A stretch of DNA of 64,000 bases, from contig OX387204.1 in the NCBI GenBank assembly GCA_947561715.1, forward strand, positions 16,311,001-16,375,000, written 5' to 3'. A program made the position numbers and the translations under genes. Position 1 is the first letter of the stretch, and the number at the start of each line of letters is the position of its first letter. This DNA is from Ascidia mentula (taxonomy: Eukaryota > Chordata > Ascidiacea > Phlebobranchia > Ascidiidae). Under the pieces are notes generated by a model. The model searched no databases. It was not told the origin of the DNA and saw only the letters and a program-made list of their open reading frames with translations. Of the stretch, positions 10,140 through 24,258 are shown in pieces.

Positions 10140-13100
10140 GAAGCTTAAAGTGTTTGTTCGTGTCATGACCAAGTTTTGTGTATTTGGGAATTTTGTTTTT
10201 CAATCACGTGTTTTAAATTTTTTTTTGATAATATATAATATGTAATGTAATAAATTGTCACATCAACAACATGAAAGTGTTCCGACAAAAGAGTAAAATA
10301 GAAACAGAAGTTAGCAAGAACAACGATAAGACGCAACTAACTGCATTGAATTTAATTGAAACTTTGGCATTGGTTAAAGTTGGATTTGATTATACAAATC
10401 GTTGTGCTTTAGGCAAGGCTCGCATCATTTAAAGAAATTAAAAAATTGTTGTCAATAAAAAACAACAACCAACCACCCTAATTTTAACCGAAACGTACAA
10501 TTACATCAGACTCCATCAGTAGGTTACAAACATTAATGCCTCATTTGCGAAACCGAAATTCTGAAAATGGTCAGTTTAAATCCGAAGTAAGCCTAGTGAC
10601 GTCACACAGATTACGCGTAGCGGGAAAAGCGGCTTTCGAATGACGTAGGGGGGGTACGCTGACCGAAAAGAATGCATAAATCCAAGTTCACCTTTCAACT
10701 AAACTAGTTACAGAGCAGAGACCAATTATGTTTTTTTCACCACTTCGACGTTCGGCATAACGTACATTTTGCCAAGTCGAACGAAGGCAATTTAAGGTAA
10801 ACATTTACAAGGTTTGTTGTTTGATATTTTCCAATGAGATTTAACAGCACTTGTGATATTGTGTACTGCATAACATATCATGTTCAGAAAGAGGTCAGTT
10901 ATAAAAAAAAAACGGAACGCCGTATAGAGAAAGCGAAAGCTTGCCTCACAAACTCGTGAGCCGCCAATATCAATAAGGATACGTCGGAAACTTCCTAGTA
11001 GTCGTCACAACGATCCATAACATCCGAACCTCAATGCTTACTAAACATAACACTAGGAAATTAGTCAGTGACGTCACTCCGACGCGTCTCCATAATGACG
11101 CGTCCCGTCTTTGTGGCGCAACAATGGCAATGATCGTTCGAAGGTAAACAAGCGGCGGAAGATTCGGAAGCTCGCGATTCATCACTCTCTAACCACGTGT
11201 TATTTAGATATGGCGCAAGGTTCGCGTCGCGATTTGAGGTCCAATTACCAGCTTCCCGCGGCGCGCTCGTCACCCACCGCCGCTGCTGTTTCCTGCGGTT
11301 ACGCGCTGTGCAAATATTTGGAGGCGAGCCTGGGCGAATAAAACGCCGCCATCGGGGTCCCACTTATGTTTAAATCGTGGAGTATCTCATGCAATCGACA
11401 TCAGTGTGGTTTTAGTTGTGACAAGCAAAACAGCACGGGTTGCTGTCAGGGCAGTAATATATAGTGTGTAGAGTATACATGTTCACAAGATCAGGTTTTG
11501 CTGTAGACGATAGGAGCGGGGTTTTGAAAAATGCACTTTAGTGTACACAGAGGGTTTTTTGTTCAAACGATGCAAAAGCAGATGGTAAAACCACTATGTG
11601 GGTTAAAGATGATTTGAACAACTAACTTTATAGAACGATTGCATGCCACTACTATTTTACGATATAGACATTTGGTGATGGATGGCGGTATGTGATGGAA
11701 CTTAGACATAGTTTTGCGAGGGCATGAGCCGCGGTCATTGAACGCGAGTTTATGACTGTTAACGACGTTATCAGAAGACGGCAAATCTCTTTGCTTTATA
11801 ACACAATCCTGTCGAATATATAACTGCACAGACTCTCAATCGCAATATAATATTGTTTCATGGTGGAGAGGCAATATACACACCACGGTTTGATGAGATG
11901 ACAGTCTGACGTGCAGAGCAGTTGGGCGCCGTCGATGTTTGTTGGTTTAATGAGCAATAAAGTCTCGTGTCATCACCGTTTGCAGAGCCCACACTGTCCG
12001 CTGATCCGCACGTACTCCCATGATATAACAGCGAGGCGTACTTTTCAACGTTCACTAATTTTATGAGAGCTGCGTATGGATGTGAACCACAAACCTGGTT
12101 TGAAACGTATTAAACTACGCGTATAAAACTATGTCTACAACTTCTCAAAAGCGAGGTGGGAAGTGGACCTGTGTTTTAGTGGATACCCACAGCATGGGGT
12201 TATCGCGATGAGCGGACAACTTGAGTAACGCATATAATGGTTTGGAGCTGATAAGAATTTGGCGAGAGGGGAGTAAAATCTCAGCCTTCGCACCTAAAAA
12301 GAATTTTGAGTTCTTGGTAGTTCAAGGGGAGGAAAGAAGGCGACAAAGTGCGAATTTCGCACCGCACTTGTCCGTATCACTGCCTTTCATACATAAGGTA
12401 ACCTGAATGTTGTGCAAAGGGACAGTCGGAATGACCTTCACGCAAAATAGACACGATATAGTTGTTTGCGTATACGCGCGCCAAATATGTAAAAAATTGG
12501 CGACGAAAAGTTGTTCAGATACCATTATAAGTACAACATGCGGGCCAACATTAGTCTTTAACAATTTTTTGCTTGAACTATTACATTTGAAGAAGCTTCG
12601 GTAGTCATCAAAATCTATTTTCGGCCAGAGGAGGTTATGCATGTAGACGATACGAAACACCTGGTCTCAAGAGCTTTAAAAGCAGCTGCTGCAACCTATC
12701 GGATAATACGCTATTTCCTATAGGATCGAAATGGCGATTAGTGTAGGAACATGCTTTAGAAACGTAATTTCAAAAAGATGATGTATGGATTATTAATGAA
12801 ATAGTAATGGGTCTATATAAAATCTGTGGTACGAGTAGCATATGTCTATGACGAAGCAGTCTGTTTTTATGAATACAGAAAGTCCAGATTGAACAGTTGA
12901 AAAACTGAAATGTTGGCGCAATAGTTGATGTCATCGCATATATTACGAGCAGGTTCAACTCAAAAGCTGGATTGTTGTTGTTGGCATTTCAGGGAAGCAC
13001 TGGTGCGTCGGACACTTATCCCTTATACGATCCAAATTTTAGATTTCGCATGGCGAGGGTTTTAGAAGCTAGCCGACGCGTGCGGCAGGTGCGCATTAAA

Positions 13101-16100
13101 AACCCACCCACCACTTGTTTCACGCATTTTCTCCCATACTTTGCTGTTGGGAGACGTTTAAACCGACTTGCCAGAGGTCAACCAGGCTTGTATAGGATTG
13201 AGATTGTCAAACTTTCGCGCGGTCTTATGGATCATCATTGCATGTGAAGCGGCTTTGTTATGGGCAGGTATGATGTATTATAAACAGCGCTCGATTTGGC
13301 AACCATTTAGTACGCCCTTGCCACTTGCTGGTTTATGACATTTTGCGAGTTGTGTGCAGTACAGCAGACATAATTTCGAAGTTTGTATGTATAAGGAAAG
13401 GCGTTAGGACTTAGCTTTACTTGATAGTCACAAATACCTGAACTGACAGGAAATTAGTATTGCAGGACATGCCTGCGTATCAGGCTAAAACTGAAGGTAA
13501 ATCAAAGTCGTTAGCTCTAAACGTGCTTCAGCCATGCTACATAAGCATTTTGAAACCTTTCGGACAAACTAAGTAATTGGTCGCATTGCGTAACGTGTGA
13601 CGTCATCCTACGTAACTGTGATATCATGTGGAAACCAATTCGATATCGAAACAGGATGTTTGGATCGGTTTGGCGCTGTTATCGGATTTGTAGCGATCGC
13701 GGGTCACTGCATAACTATGTCGTCACAACCGGCCAAGCTCACGTGACCCGATGGAATCGGGCACACGCCATTAGCTGGTTTGTTGTGGAACGGAAATACG
13801 TACGCGTAAAAATATTATTTAGCAGGAAATCTGGTGTCTCATTACAAGTGAAGTACGTTACAGTGGCAACGAATTCGGAAACGTGCGGTAATATTTATGT
13901 GCATAGTTGTAAATTGTTCGAAAGACTCAACCCATTCCATGTAATATACGAAGAGAAATTATCGCCATGCAGGTCAAACCAAAATATCGGTGATGGTTAC
14001 GTTAAATTGTTTAAACTTGCTATTTAGCGACTTCCCATTATAGTTGCATTATGCCCATAAAGGAATGTTTCTGAAAACAAACTTAGACTTGAGAATAGGC
14101 GTTCAGATAACGAACAAACATTCGTCAGAAGGGGAATAAACATTTCCGGGAAATGTTTGACAACTAACATTGATGTAATAGAATTGTTCGTGACCAAATG
14201 CACGGTGATATAAAGCAAATCACGAAATTAAACAAATCCTAACTGGCAAAGCTGTTAACTTTCGTTTGTAGAAAGTGGATAAAACACAATGAAGTTTTAT
14301 TCCAACTAACGTTTGTTAACGAACAACAACCTCCCGCTTTGAAGCCCAAATCTCCACAGGGTGCGAATGCTTCAATAGATCCAAAGAATCTGTGATTGTT
14401 CATCGCTACTACATTTTGTTGGCTGGACCGAGACGGCGCCAGACACAAGACGCAAAGAAGAACAACGGCTATTCTGTCCCCACAGTTTGTGATAGAATTG
14501 GGCACAATTGAGTTTGACAGCCGCTGGGCCACAAGCAGTTTGGTCGCAATTATTTGTAGAGAAAAGTTTTGTTCCGAGTAAATCAGCTGGATTTTCTGTG
14601 AGGAGGTTACTTTGGTGGAACAATACTTTAGTCCACTTCCAAAGAAAGTTCGCTGCTTGATGCTGGATTGTGGAGTGCGGTTTGGCACGGGGCAGTTTTT
14701 TTTTATCACGTCTGCGTTGCTCATTAATATAGGAGTGGTGCAGAGTAAAACAAGCCCCACCCTTGCCCAAGAGCGTTTTTACCCAATGCGGTTTGCACGT
14801 AACATTTGGTAGTAAGATTTACGAGACGAGTTATAATATTGCAGTCAGAGCGTAAGTTTCTTCTGCGCAGAGGGCATTTCATAGATAGCGCGTAAGGCAA
14901 TTAATGCAGAACTTACTTTTTCACATATCGAAAATCACACAACCACATATCGGTAGTCGAGCAAAACACCGTGGGATACTTGGTTGACTTAAGGCAGTAA
15001 AAGGGGATTTACTATTTCGAGATCAAACAGCATTTTGTTTCTTGTCTTGTTGTAATTACCTTTTAGAAGGGCGCGTAATCACTGTTTTTCGGGTATTTAA
15101 AAGAGAAGGGTTGGATTATTGAGTGGTTCTTCAGTTCAAATGATAGTATTGGTTGTCATGAAAAGGAGCTTATGTAAAGTAATTGTCCTTATAGTGGACT
15201 ATGATACGAGAAGGAGTCGTAAAGGTTAGCGGTAGGTAAGAGCAAAAGTAACCTTCGGCCCCTGCTTACCACTAATTAAAGATGAACGCAAGTTAAGGTT
15301 AAATGCGCTATAATTAACTTGAAATTGCTGTCATGGGAATAAACCAATCGGTTTGCAGAAATAGGGCGTCACTAACGAGATTTTACAACGCATAAGGTTG
15401 TGGCTACAGGTTTGGTTGTTTATTCAATACGCATTTCATTTTCGTCCGAAGAAGTTTGCAAAAAATAGCATTTGATAATACTTTTTGTGATTGTGGAATG
15501 TCTGAAAACGTTCCTGACAGGGGTACTAAATCTCGTCAACGTTCTTGCACAAGTTTTGCAACAAAAGGTACAGTTCGTAAACATTGTCCTAAGCACAATA
15601 ATGACCCGAGTGATCCCATTAAACAACCACGTCACGAGATGCACAAATACACGGGCATCAGTGATATACGTTCCAGGCACACATGCGCACGTCACTCTGT
15701 CGGCAATACGCCTAAGGACTGGAGACATAGCTATTGTGCAGGTTATTGCCCAGGGTCGGGGTTCTCAAAGCGGTTGGCGACGATCAAAGACTTCGTAATA
15801 GGCAAAGTAAACAAGTTAAATCGTTGTGCGCATGCCATCCGTCACTTATCGCGAAGTTATACAAACTCATGACAGGACTTGAATCGACGCTGTTTGCGCT
15901 GTGTTGGGTGAAATACAAGGGCTATTGTTTCGATTGCCATTCGTGCAAATAATTTGTCTATGAGACAAGCAAGTATTGTCATGTCCCATGCGTTGGAAAA
16001 CAGCATTAAATCTCTCGTTCATCGGGTCGCTGCCAAATTCAAACCGTCTAGAAATTTACAAAAACAAGTTTGCGACAAAACAAGTTTGCGCGATATTTGA

Positions 16101-17013
16101 ACAGGTGTTGAATAAAAGCACATTTATCCGAACAATAGAACTGCAAATTTAGCGGCATTCCGGGAATAAATTGACAATACTAAACCACCAAAGTCAATCA
16201 AAACCCAATCTTGTGCAAACGATCTCTCTTAAACCACACCGATATGAATTCTGGCGTTACGTGGAAAGACGATATCGATTTTTTTGAGAGTTGACGTTTG
16301 CCAAGAGGGCGTCGACCCCACTTGGATTGTTTGTGTAGCTGCACAGACAGCACTGGGGTTGCGCCTCCAAACACAATTACAAAAACACTTGGGGCGGAGT
16401 AGCAAATCGCTGGCGTTAAAGGTAACCGCCGGAATGCAAAATGAGCTGGAAAAGTGGCTGAAAAGGGTTTGAAATTGGGCAAGGCGGTTTCCAGCCATAG
16501 GAAATATACATTTGTCCGGATCACTTGTAGTTTTATATTACGCAATGAAAGGACATGCCATTTTCTTTGCAGAAACAGGAGTTTTAACAAATATAGCTTA
16601 TAACCGGGAAAAGAATGCATGTGTTAGTTCATACCTTTTTTTGTAGTTTATGCAATGTGGCTAATTATTTAACGCGACACGCGATGTTGACGTGACAACT
16701 TTGCCGCTATACGTTAAGCCAAGCATTAAGTTACACCACGACCTTAATGTTCAACAAAGCACCCCTTGTAACGCCTTTAATCGCCTTGTTATAAACGTAC
16801 ATGTACGACCATAAATACACGTCAGGGAATGTGTTGTGAAGACGGTTTATATTTGTGAGGTGATAAACCGGCCTAATTGCATGATCCCTAATTGGTCAAA
16901 GGCCAGAAGGAAAACAGCTGTGGTTTAAAAAGGCAAACGCTGTATAATTTGTTTTGTCTTGTTTCAGACTTTTCAACGGTTGGTAGACTTGTTTGCGTTT
17001 ATATTAGCTTGAA
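10140..17013. other. Long intergenic stretch without a supported gene
   Basis: Open frames here (largest about 170 codons) look random: low-complexity translation, no family match, no consistent splice frame. TGACGTCA palindromes occur at 10597, 11069 and 13598. A GC- and CpG-richer patch is at 11050-11350. The stretch may hold regulatory DNA for FAM167, but this is inference. Confidence 0.5.
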
Positions 17014-18918
17014 ATGACTACTGTAGTGTCACAAATGACCAGCACATTCCCCACACCGATGGAAAACCGAAACTACGATCAGAACCTTTCGGATTTGGAC
17101 AAGTTAAAGGAATTATCGGAGAAGTTAAGGCTCACCACTAGAAGGCCGTCTGTGGTACAATGGAAACAGGTACGATAAATCAAAATGTCTGCGCGGTTTT
17201 AAGCATTGGCAAACATAAAGTAAAACAACAGTCATCTCGGTAAAGAAAACACGGTTTAAATTCGTTTGCTGACAAATCCTTCCACATCAATACTCAAAAC
17301 CGTTTTAATGCAATTTGATACGTTTTATTGGAAAGAGTCGCCATGTTTAGCATTGACCACAAGCCACTAAACGCTATTTCCTGTCAAAGGCAATTACGAA
17401 AACCTAATAAAACATCACCCATTTACATCGCTGTTTCAACACAACAACAAATGACACGCGAACAACAGACAATTTATTCACGTGTTTACCTGACGCAACG
17501 CTTGACAGTCATATTACGTTGACAGATAATCGAGTACCGGAAGTCACGTGGCCAGTACGTCACCAAAGCGCAGAGACAGAATTTGGGCCAGGTCTCGGAA
17601 AACGAATGGAGAAAGCAAGCAGAAATGAAGCCGGCGGAAACGGAAGCTGCAAAAGTGTTGGATACGAAAAAGGTGGGTGGAACGAAAGGGCAGTAATCTT
17701 TTACGGCAAAACAATCGTCTTGATATTTAGGCATAGGCGAAAAGAAAGTTTAAAAATATAGACGATTTAAACGAAAATTTATGTGTTGAGAAACAATTAC
17801 ACCTACTTTGTGTTTATACTATCTCGAAAGTTTTACTAAGTATCACTGTCTAATAAAGTCACATCCTAGTAAAACGGACCAAATCTATTTCGATATTAAT
17901 GTATTAAGATGACGTCAAGTGACCTACATCGGACTCTCTTCATGGACAACCAAGCCACGCCCACCAAAGTGACGTCACAAGGTCCGTTGTCGACCACGCC
18001 CACCCCTACGAGACGGATCAGGCGGATTGGTCGCGTTATACCCGAGCTGAGTGAAGACGCAGAACGTAAAGGGACTTCAGCCGAATCTGTGACGTCAGAA
18101 CCAAAGGTTGCGCCGTCTGGCAATGGCAAGAACGTCAAATCTGATAATACGATGGCCAGATACAGAAGGGTTTCACAGATGCTAGAGAAACTGCGTACAG
18201 ACCTGGTGGGTTTCTGACAAACAACTTACTAACCACGTACATCGCGAATTAACACGGCAAACTTCAGTTTAAGAACAACAAAAATTCCAATGAGTAAACA
18301 CAAAAACTGCTAAATAGTGTATACGTATTTTGTTGTGGGACTGTGGTTTGGTACAAGTCTCCCGAAAGAAGTATTTAAGCGATAAAAATGTTTTTTTTTA
18401 ATTTCTCAAAATTCCCTCTTCCACAAGCATGGCATATTGCAACTTGCTCATTTGACTGAGCAAAATTTATGCCCCACAAAAGGCTAAACATGTTGTTAAA
18501 TGTTTACTTCCCTTTTCCAATATCGCCTATGATTTAATTTTCATTCTAATTGCAGATGATCATGCGAATCGAGGACAACAAAATCGCTCGAAAACTACTC
18601 GACGTCCGAAGCGACCTCAGCCTCGTGAGGGCGCAACGGAGCTGGCAAGAACATGCCGACATGATCGATGACGTCACGTACGAGTTGGAGGAAGAAGAAG
18701 AAATGACGGGACTTATTAAAGGTGTGTGGACCAATGGGCGGCAAATACAGACCCAAACACGCTTCTCGGCATTAGGCCGCTGCAGCTTACATATCGAGCT
18801 TCCATTGGTTGCCATTTCCACAGTAAGGAAACTGCCACCAGATCAAACAGCCCAATATCGACAAACAAGGAAAACGACGCACAAATTGCATCAAAGCGCG
18901 TATTGCAGATATTCTTAA
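17014..18918 (+). CDS. FAM167: FAM167-family protein
   Basis: Exons 17014-17169, 17526-17672, 17909-18205 and 18556-18918 all join at phase 0 to 320 aa. Exon 1 carries the family's N-terminal signature, LKELSEKLRLTTRRPSVVQW. Exon 4, with the end of exon 3, carries the C-terminal conserved helix: LEKLRTDL then MRIEDNKIARKLLDVRSDL and DDVTYELEEEEE. These match the FAM167A/B (DUF3259) pattern known from vertebrates. Exon 3 is a Thr/Pro/Ser-rich unconserved insert, which makes the protein longer than vertebrate FAM167A (about 214 aa by recall). No signal peptide or membrane segment is seen, so it is probably cytoplasmic and partly disordered. The molecular function of the family is poorly known. 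A donor-like GT at 18720 could truncate exon 4. AATAAA occurs at 18990. Confidence 0.85.
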
Positions 18919-18995
18919 AAAAGTTAAACAAGATTTGTCACACGAAAACCATTGACCACGAATACCTTGCGGCATGACGTCAATCACGCAATAAA

Positions 18996-20222
18996 ATAAT
19001 CTCACAGAGTTTAAACATACTTTATTCTATACAGCATGCGACCTTCCCGACCAACGACCGGGATCATTACTGTCAGCATTCTCGCCACTCCGACACATCG
19101 GACTCAGTCGAATGAACCTCAACCGACGCCGCTTCTCGATCAGATAGAAATCACAATTGTGCAATGGCGCCACCGAGCGTCTATTTTGCACTTTTAACCG
19201 GATTTCGTGCTTGCTGCGACAGTGCGTCGCGCCGGATTGGAGTGGAAGCCATGCTCAATTTTTACTTTTTGAGCTTTGTTTGTGTGAACAACTGTTTTTA
19301 TTCACCGACAAACCGAAGATATTTCACAAAAAAACTTCTGTTGTAAAAAAAACTTTTTTTCGTGTAATTTCTATCGTTGATTTTGTTTCTGTTTTTAAGT
19401 TTCATTTTATAATAAATAAACTTCCTAAGCACATGCGGCTATACGTTCAAGGTAACGTTAAACGAACATTCTGCTTAGCAGGACCCTTGAGAGAAAAAAT
19501 ACCGGTGAGAGGGTCTTTTCGGTGGAACCCCGCCTTTACGATAGAAATTCCTTAGTTTTAAAACAATGGTGCTCGTGGGCCCCAATTGCTATTCACGCAC
19601 CCCCTGGACGTGCGGTGGCCCAGGTACACTGTAACGACGGCACCCCCTCTCCCGAGGCCATTCTGCTTGGTGAAATAAAAGTTAGACAACATTTAGCCAG
19701 AAAACAACCAACAACGTATGGACCAGACTCATAGGAAAGCAAAAATGTTCAATAATACCGATTCTAAAATGGCCTTAATACAACGGAAAACTGTCTAGAG
19801 TTTGAAGTGTATTTCTTGACTTGAACACCGTGTTACCACCATCACCATGAAGGCTAATAGTTAGCACTTTTTGGCACCAAGTTGTGTAACATTTACAAGC
19901 GAATGTGTTACTAACAGAAGTTTTGATGGCATAGTAGGGGTATATAAATGATTGCATGCAACAATGAAGATATATGTATTGCACTTGGAAGAGTAAGATC
20001 GGTTATGCATTTTTAGTCACAAAATTATATGAGTGTAACAGGGTCTCTGGTCAATTTAGAAAGAAAGGAACAAAGGGAAATTAAATACTACGTGAAGACT
20101 GCTGGAATAATTTCAGTGACCAAACACTGGCATAGATTGGAGTTTGTAAAATTGAAGTCAACTATGGAATGACTACAACACTGCTAGTTCTACAGAACCA
20201 CACCATTATGAGGAAATTTCCA
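18996..20222. other. Intergenic between convergent FAM167 and UPB1
   Basis: Convergent 3' ends. TGACGTCA at 18975 lies just before it. No gene, RNA or element recognised. Confidence 0.55.
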
Positions 20223-23196
20223 TTACTTTTCCTTGACTAAATTGTGTTTGAAATCATGGCTGGTTGAATCTTTCAGAGCTTCAGCATACAAATTGTGCCT
20301 TGCAGTCATCTGAAAAACAATATGTTGTTTCAGTCACAAAAACATTACACCAACAATTAAAAAAAAATTACTTGTTAGTTTTAAACATTCCCCTTTTTCA
20401 CACCGGACTTTGCAAACTCACTTGAAACTAACTTTCCTTCACATAGCAATAAACTCATGGTAGTGTGTACAATACACAGAATCTATTTTCTCTTTAGTAA
20501 ATAACATGCTACCACATCGATTTTTAAATATTGTTAATAAATCAGCTGGCTTCAATTTGAAACTTCTGATAGTTCCACAATATTGACTTAATACCAAAAT
20601 AGGAAATTGGTGTCGCTGATAGAATGCAATGCCAAACAGAGGGCTAGATTCTGAAAAAAACTAAGGAAAGAGTCCTACCACAGGAATATTTTATTGCAAC
20701 TTTATACTCACTTACATTTCAAAACTGTATTCATTCTCTTTTCGATTGGTACCCAATATATCAACTTTACTGCAAAGTACCACTTGGTAAAAATGCTTTA
20801 CCAGATCAGTTTACTGAAAAGACCATGCCACAAGCTGTAATGATGAGCACTGACCTGGCAGGTCGAAACTGTGTGCACCATCTGCAGCAACTTATTAATT
20901 TTTAGTTCTGGAGTAACATAACCATAGTTTGCCACCTCTCATTTACAAAACACAGCGGCTTTATCCATTCTCCTTATAAAGCAGTCCTTGGATATTACCA
21001 TGATTAACTAACTGTTGATATCTATCTACATTGCTTTTTATTCAACACACTGCTTTCAATGACTTAGTGAAACAAGATCATGCAACCTACCAAAATCAGA
21101 TGATATGAAATCTTACCCTAAATCCCCACTTGTCTGATATTTGCTGACACATGTTGAGATCCACAGAAGTAACCAACAACCCATCCCTGGTTCTGCACAA
21201 TCCTGGAGTCCTTGTTCCATCAGGAGCAGCTACATAACTTGAACCTAATGCACATCGCTCATTACATTTAACACATTTTGTGGCAGTGTTTAGTTGACCT
21301 GAACAATTGTTTTTGGTAACAACCAAGACAATTATTCAAATGTCAAAGACAATGACTGTTAATGTCATATGTATTTTTGATTCAATGTTTTATTAGATTA
21401 TGATAGAAGAGCAAAAAAAGGCAAGTTAATATCCAATACTTTAGAATTATGCCATGCAATACCATAAAAATGACCAAAATCTTTGTGTGCAGGCTTTCCA
21501 TCTGCAGATGTGAATTCATTGGGAAAAGTTTCCTTGTTTGAGAAAATGTATTCATGAGAAAATGTGTCAACCTATAATTAACCTACACAAATATTGTACT
21601 TACAGTTCCCACTCTGTTTATTGCACATGTAAAGTAGTGATTAGCAATAGCTGCACATCTGGCTTCAATCCGCCACATTGGTTCTGATAAAGATCCAACT
21701 GTAGCAGAAGGATTGAACACAATTTCAGCACCATTTACACCATACATAAGCCTGAAAAAGACACAAACTACTGTTCAATAATTTTACACAAAACCTTACT
21801 GCCAAGATTAAACACTTGCCAATTTAAGGGGTGATGGCGGCCAAAGCAAATGTTTATGGCAATTCGACCAAATGCAGTTTGAAAAACCCTGTGGCCAGTG
21901 TCACCTTCCATGTAATACGTCGACTATAAAACAATCAGAGTTTAACACCAATAAATTAGCATTTTATTAATGGTCTAAAAAAAATTATATATATACCTCA
22001 TTAAAATCTCCCACTCTTGGAATGTGATTTTTACGTGTTTTACCCAAAACACTGCCGTTGTTGGATATAACCACTGCGGTGTTCCACAAAACACCACCAT
22101 GTATGGAGTCTCTTTCAAGAATAGGTGAAATAATGACCATGTTGTACTTCCGTGCCAACTGCAGGCAATGCACATTATGTTCTGTTCCACTTTCTAAGAA
22201 GAAAAATTAGTCACCTCTTGGCACAATTTAGTAGTGGGTCCATCTTCAGCTGACTCTGCGAAATCCGTCCAGGGGCTTTTTTCTCGTGTGCAAAATGCAA
22301 ATGGCATGGCTGCAAGACAAAATTTCCCTCTTGTAAGTGCTCAGCAATAAGTATTACTTGTGTGCAAATAAGTAGTATGTCAAAACTAAAATAAACGAAG
22401 TCGAACAGGTACTCACTCCATGCTTCCTGGAAACAGAGAACATTCACTCCACATAGGTTGGCAGCTTCAGCAATATCTGCAATCCGCTTGTGCAATTTTA
22501 CCACCTGAACACAGAAAATAAGGTGCTTTACGATTATTTAGAAAATAGCTTTGACAAAAACAATATACTGTTTCTAGTCAAAATGAAGAAATCTTTACAA
22601 TTTTGGACAAAAACAATTATTCTGCACATAAACTGAAGCATAAAAACAACTGACCGACCTATAAGCAGCAACAAAGCCAAAATGGTTATGAACATTATCT
22701 TTGTTTACCTGTTCCAACACTGGAGCATCTGTTGAGGCCACAATCTGATTTTGTATGAGGCCAATGACTACATTTCTGGGTGTCTTCTGTGAGTCAATAC
22801 TTGGAATTTGGTAACCTTGCAGTTCAAAGTTTTTGTCATCAGATATTGCTTTTGCCTTGTCAGGGATTGTCAAATGCCTTCACACAAATTTTAAAGATCT
22901 GGATTAATATAACACAAGAATCAGCCTGTTTTGTGTATAGTGGCAATAAAGAATATTTGTATTATTCCAAAAACCTTTAAGTGACAGTGCCACGGAAATT
23001 ATCATTAAAAATTATTTCTGCAATCAAATTGTTAAATTCGGAGGAAATAAAGACATACAATTTGATACAAACTGTTTTCGTCACGTTTGAAATCTGCTTA
23101 CCGACAAGCTTTTCCGTATAGCACGCGATTTACCTCGGCCAATTCATTCTCAGGAATGTACTTCTTTAAAGTTTCTTCAACGCTTGAAAACTCCAT
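20223..23196 (-). CDS. UPB1: Beta-ureidopropionase (N-carbamoyl-beta-alanine amidohydrolase)
   Basis: Ten minus-strand exons: 23196-23102, 22877-22709, 22504-22417, 22309-22215, 22158-21997, 21923-21820, 21751-21604, 21532-21463, 21244-21117, 20309-20223. They join in phase to 381 aa, close to the vertebrate enzyme. It catalyses the last step of reductive pyrimidine breakdown, hydrolysing N-carbamoyl-beta-alanine (or its methyl form) to beta-alanine (or beta-aminoisobutyrate), CO2 and ammonia, in the cytosol. The nitrilase-fold triad is visible: Glu115 in CFQEAW, Lys192 in TRKNHIP, Cys229 in NICFGRHHP. Other landmarks are FELQGY, SPILERD, GNTAVV-like [22 protein letters not shown] and the C-terminal KEK. 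Intron 6 begins GC, not GT (after tg at 21820); only that choice restores NW-LMYG. The gene is divergent from the SLC22 gene, sharing about 1 kb of intergenic DNA. Confidence 0.97.
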
Positions 23197-24258
23197 TTTA
23201 TCAATTTAAAAATCCATGCAATGGCAAAAAAAATAATAATTTTATCAACGCGCCAAAACCACTGATTTCTATTGAAACAGAATGTTCCACATGTTCTATA
23301 GAGATCAATGGCAAAAGCCAACACCAGTTTGTAAAATATATCCAATTACAGTTAGCAGTTAGTACGAACAAACCACATGATCTTAACTATCAATTTTTTT
23401 GTGAGCAATAGTTGTAATCAAAGCAGCAACAACTTAGTAAACAATATTACACTTTTGGGTAGACTATATTTATTACCCAAGGATATTCATATACATTGCG
23501 CTTGCAACAGGAACATAAATTTGTAAAACAAGGAGTCTCAGAACTGCCGCAAACTTTCCATTTTCTGCTGTCCGATCAATGTAAACAGCAAGTAAGACAA
23601 AGACATTTAATAAAATGTTGGTAGTCTTGGTATAAAAAATAATCCGACGTAAACGGACAAGCTATAATATTTACATATTGATCGTAACGAAGAATTGCAG
23701 ACCCTGAAAATAACGTTTACAGGTCAGCATATAACAAAAAAAATTAGAAAACTGGAACCACAGTCACTAAGAAGTTTTTGGCATAACGGCGCTAGATTCG
23801 TTTGTCACAATAACTGTCATGTTTCGCTTGTAGGTCGAGGAGGAACGATTACGACATAGGCTTTCAACTAACGGAAAGGCGAATTTGGTTTATGTTGACT
23901 GAATTTACAACAAACTAGTTTTAAGTGTAGCAAGGACAACTGTAATTTCCATGCAGTGAGCTCCCCAGGGGTTGCCTTAATTATCGCCATTTTACTCAAA
24001 GGTGTCGGCATGGACAGTTTCAGTAAAACGCGGAAAATTTATTTCCTGCCTGCGCCTGTTTGCCAAGAGTAATTATTTGCAGTTACAACAAAGATCTACA
24101 GCTGCGTGCATTCGGAATGCAGACACAGGAAAACAATACCGTGCGTCGGTTACATGTAGCGCCAGAGTTAGCTATTGTTTTGAGCATATCAACGCCTGTA
24201 GAAAAAAATCGATAGCTTGTGTTTCAGGAAAAGGCAAATATTTAGATCAAAAAGCATA
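23197..24258. promoter_or_regulatory. Divergent intergenic region UPB1 / SLC22
   Basis: About 1.06 kb between the two start codons, so it must contain the promoters of both genes unless one has far upstream untranslated exons. No clear TATA box or initiator pair could be assigned by eye. Confidence 0.5.

Noticed and set aside
12972..13247. ORF of 91 codons starting near a CAG
   Set aside because: Basic, without family resemblance; no partner exons found.
14239..14760. Minus-strand ORF of 173 codons
   Set aside because: Two other long frames overlap it on the same and opposite strands and the translation shows no domain or bias typical of the real genes here.
15456..15872. ORF of 138 codons with many Cys/His
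   Set aside because: No repeated domain pattern, an overlapping 102-codon ORF on the other strand, and no consistent splice frame. Looks like chance open sequence.
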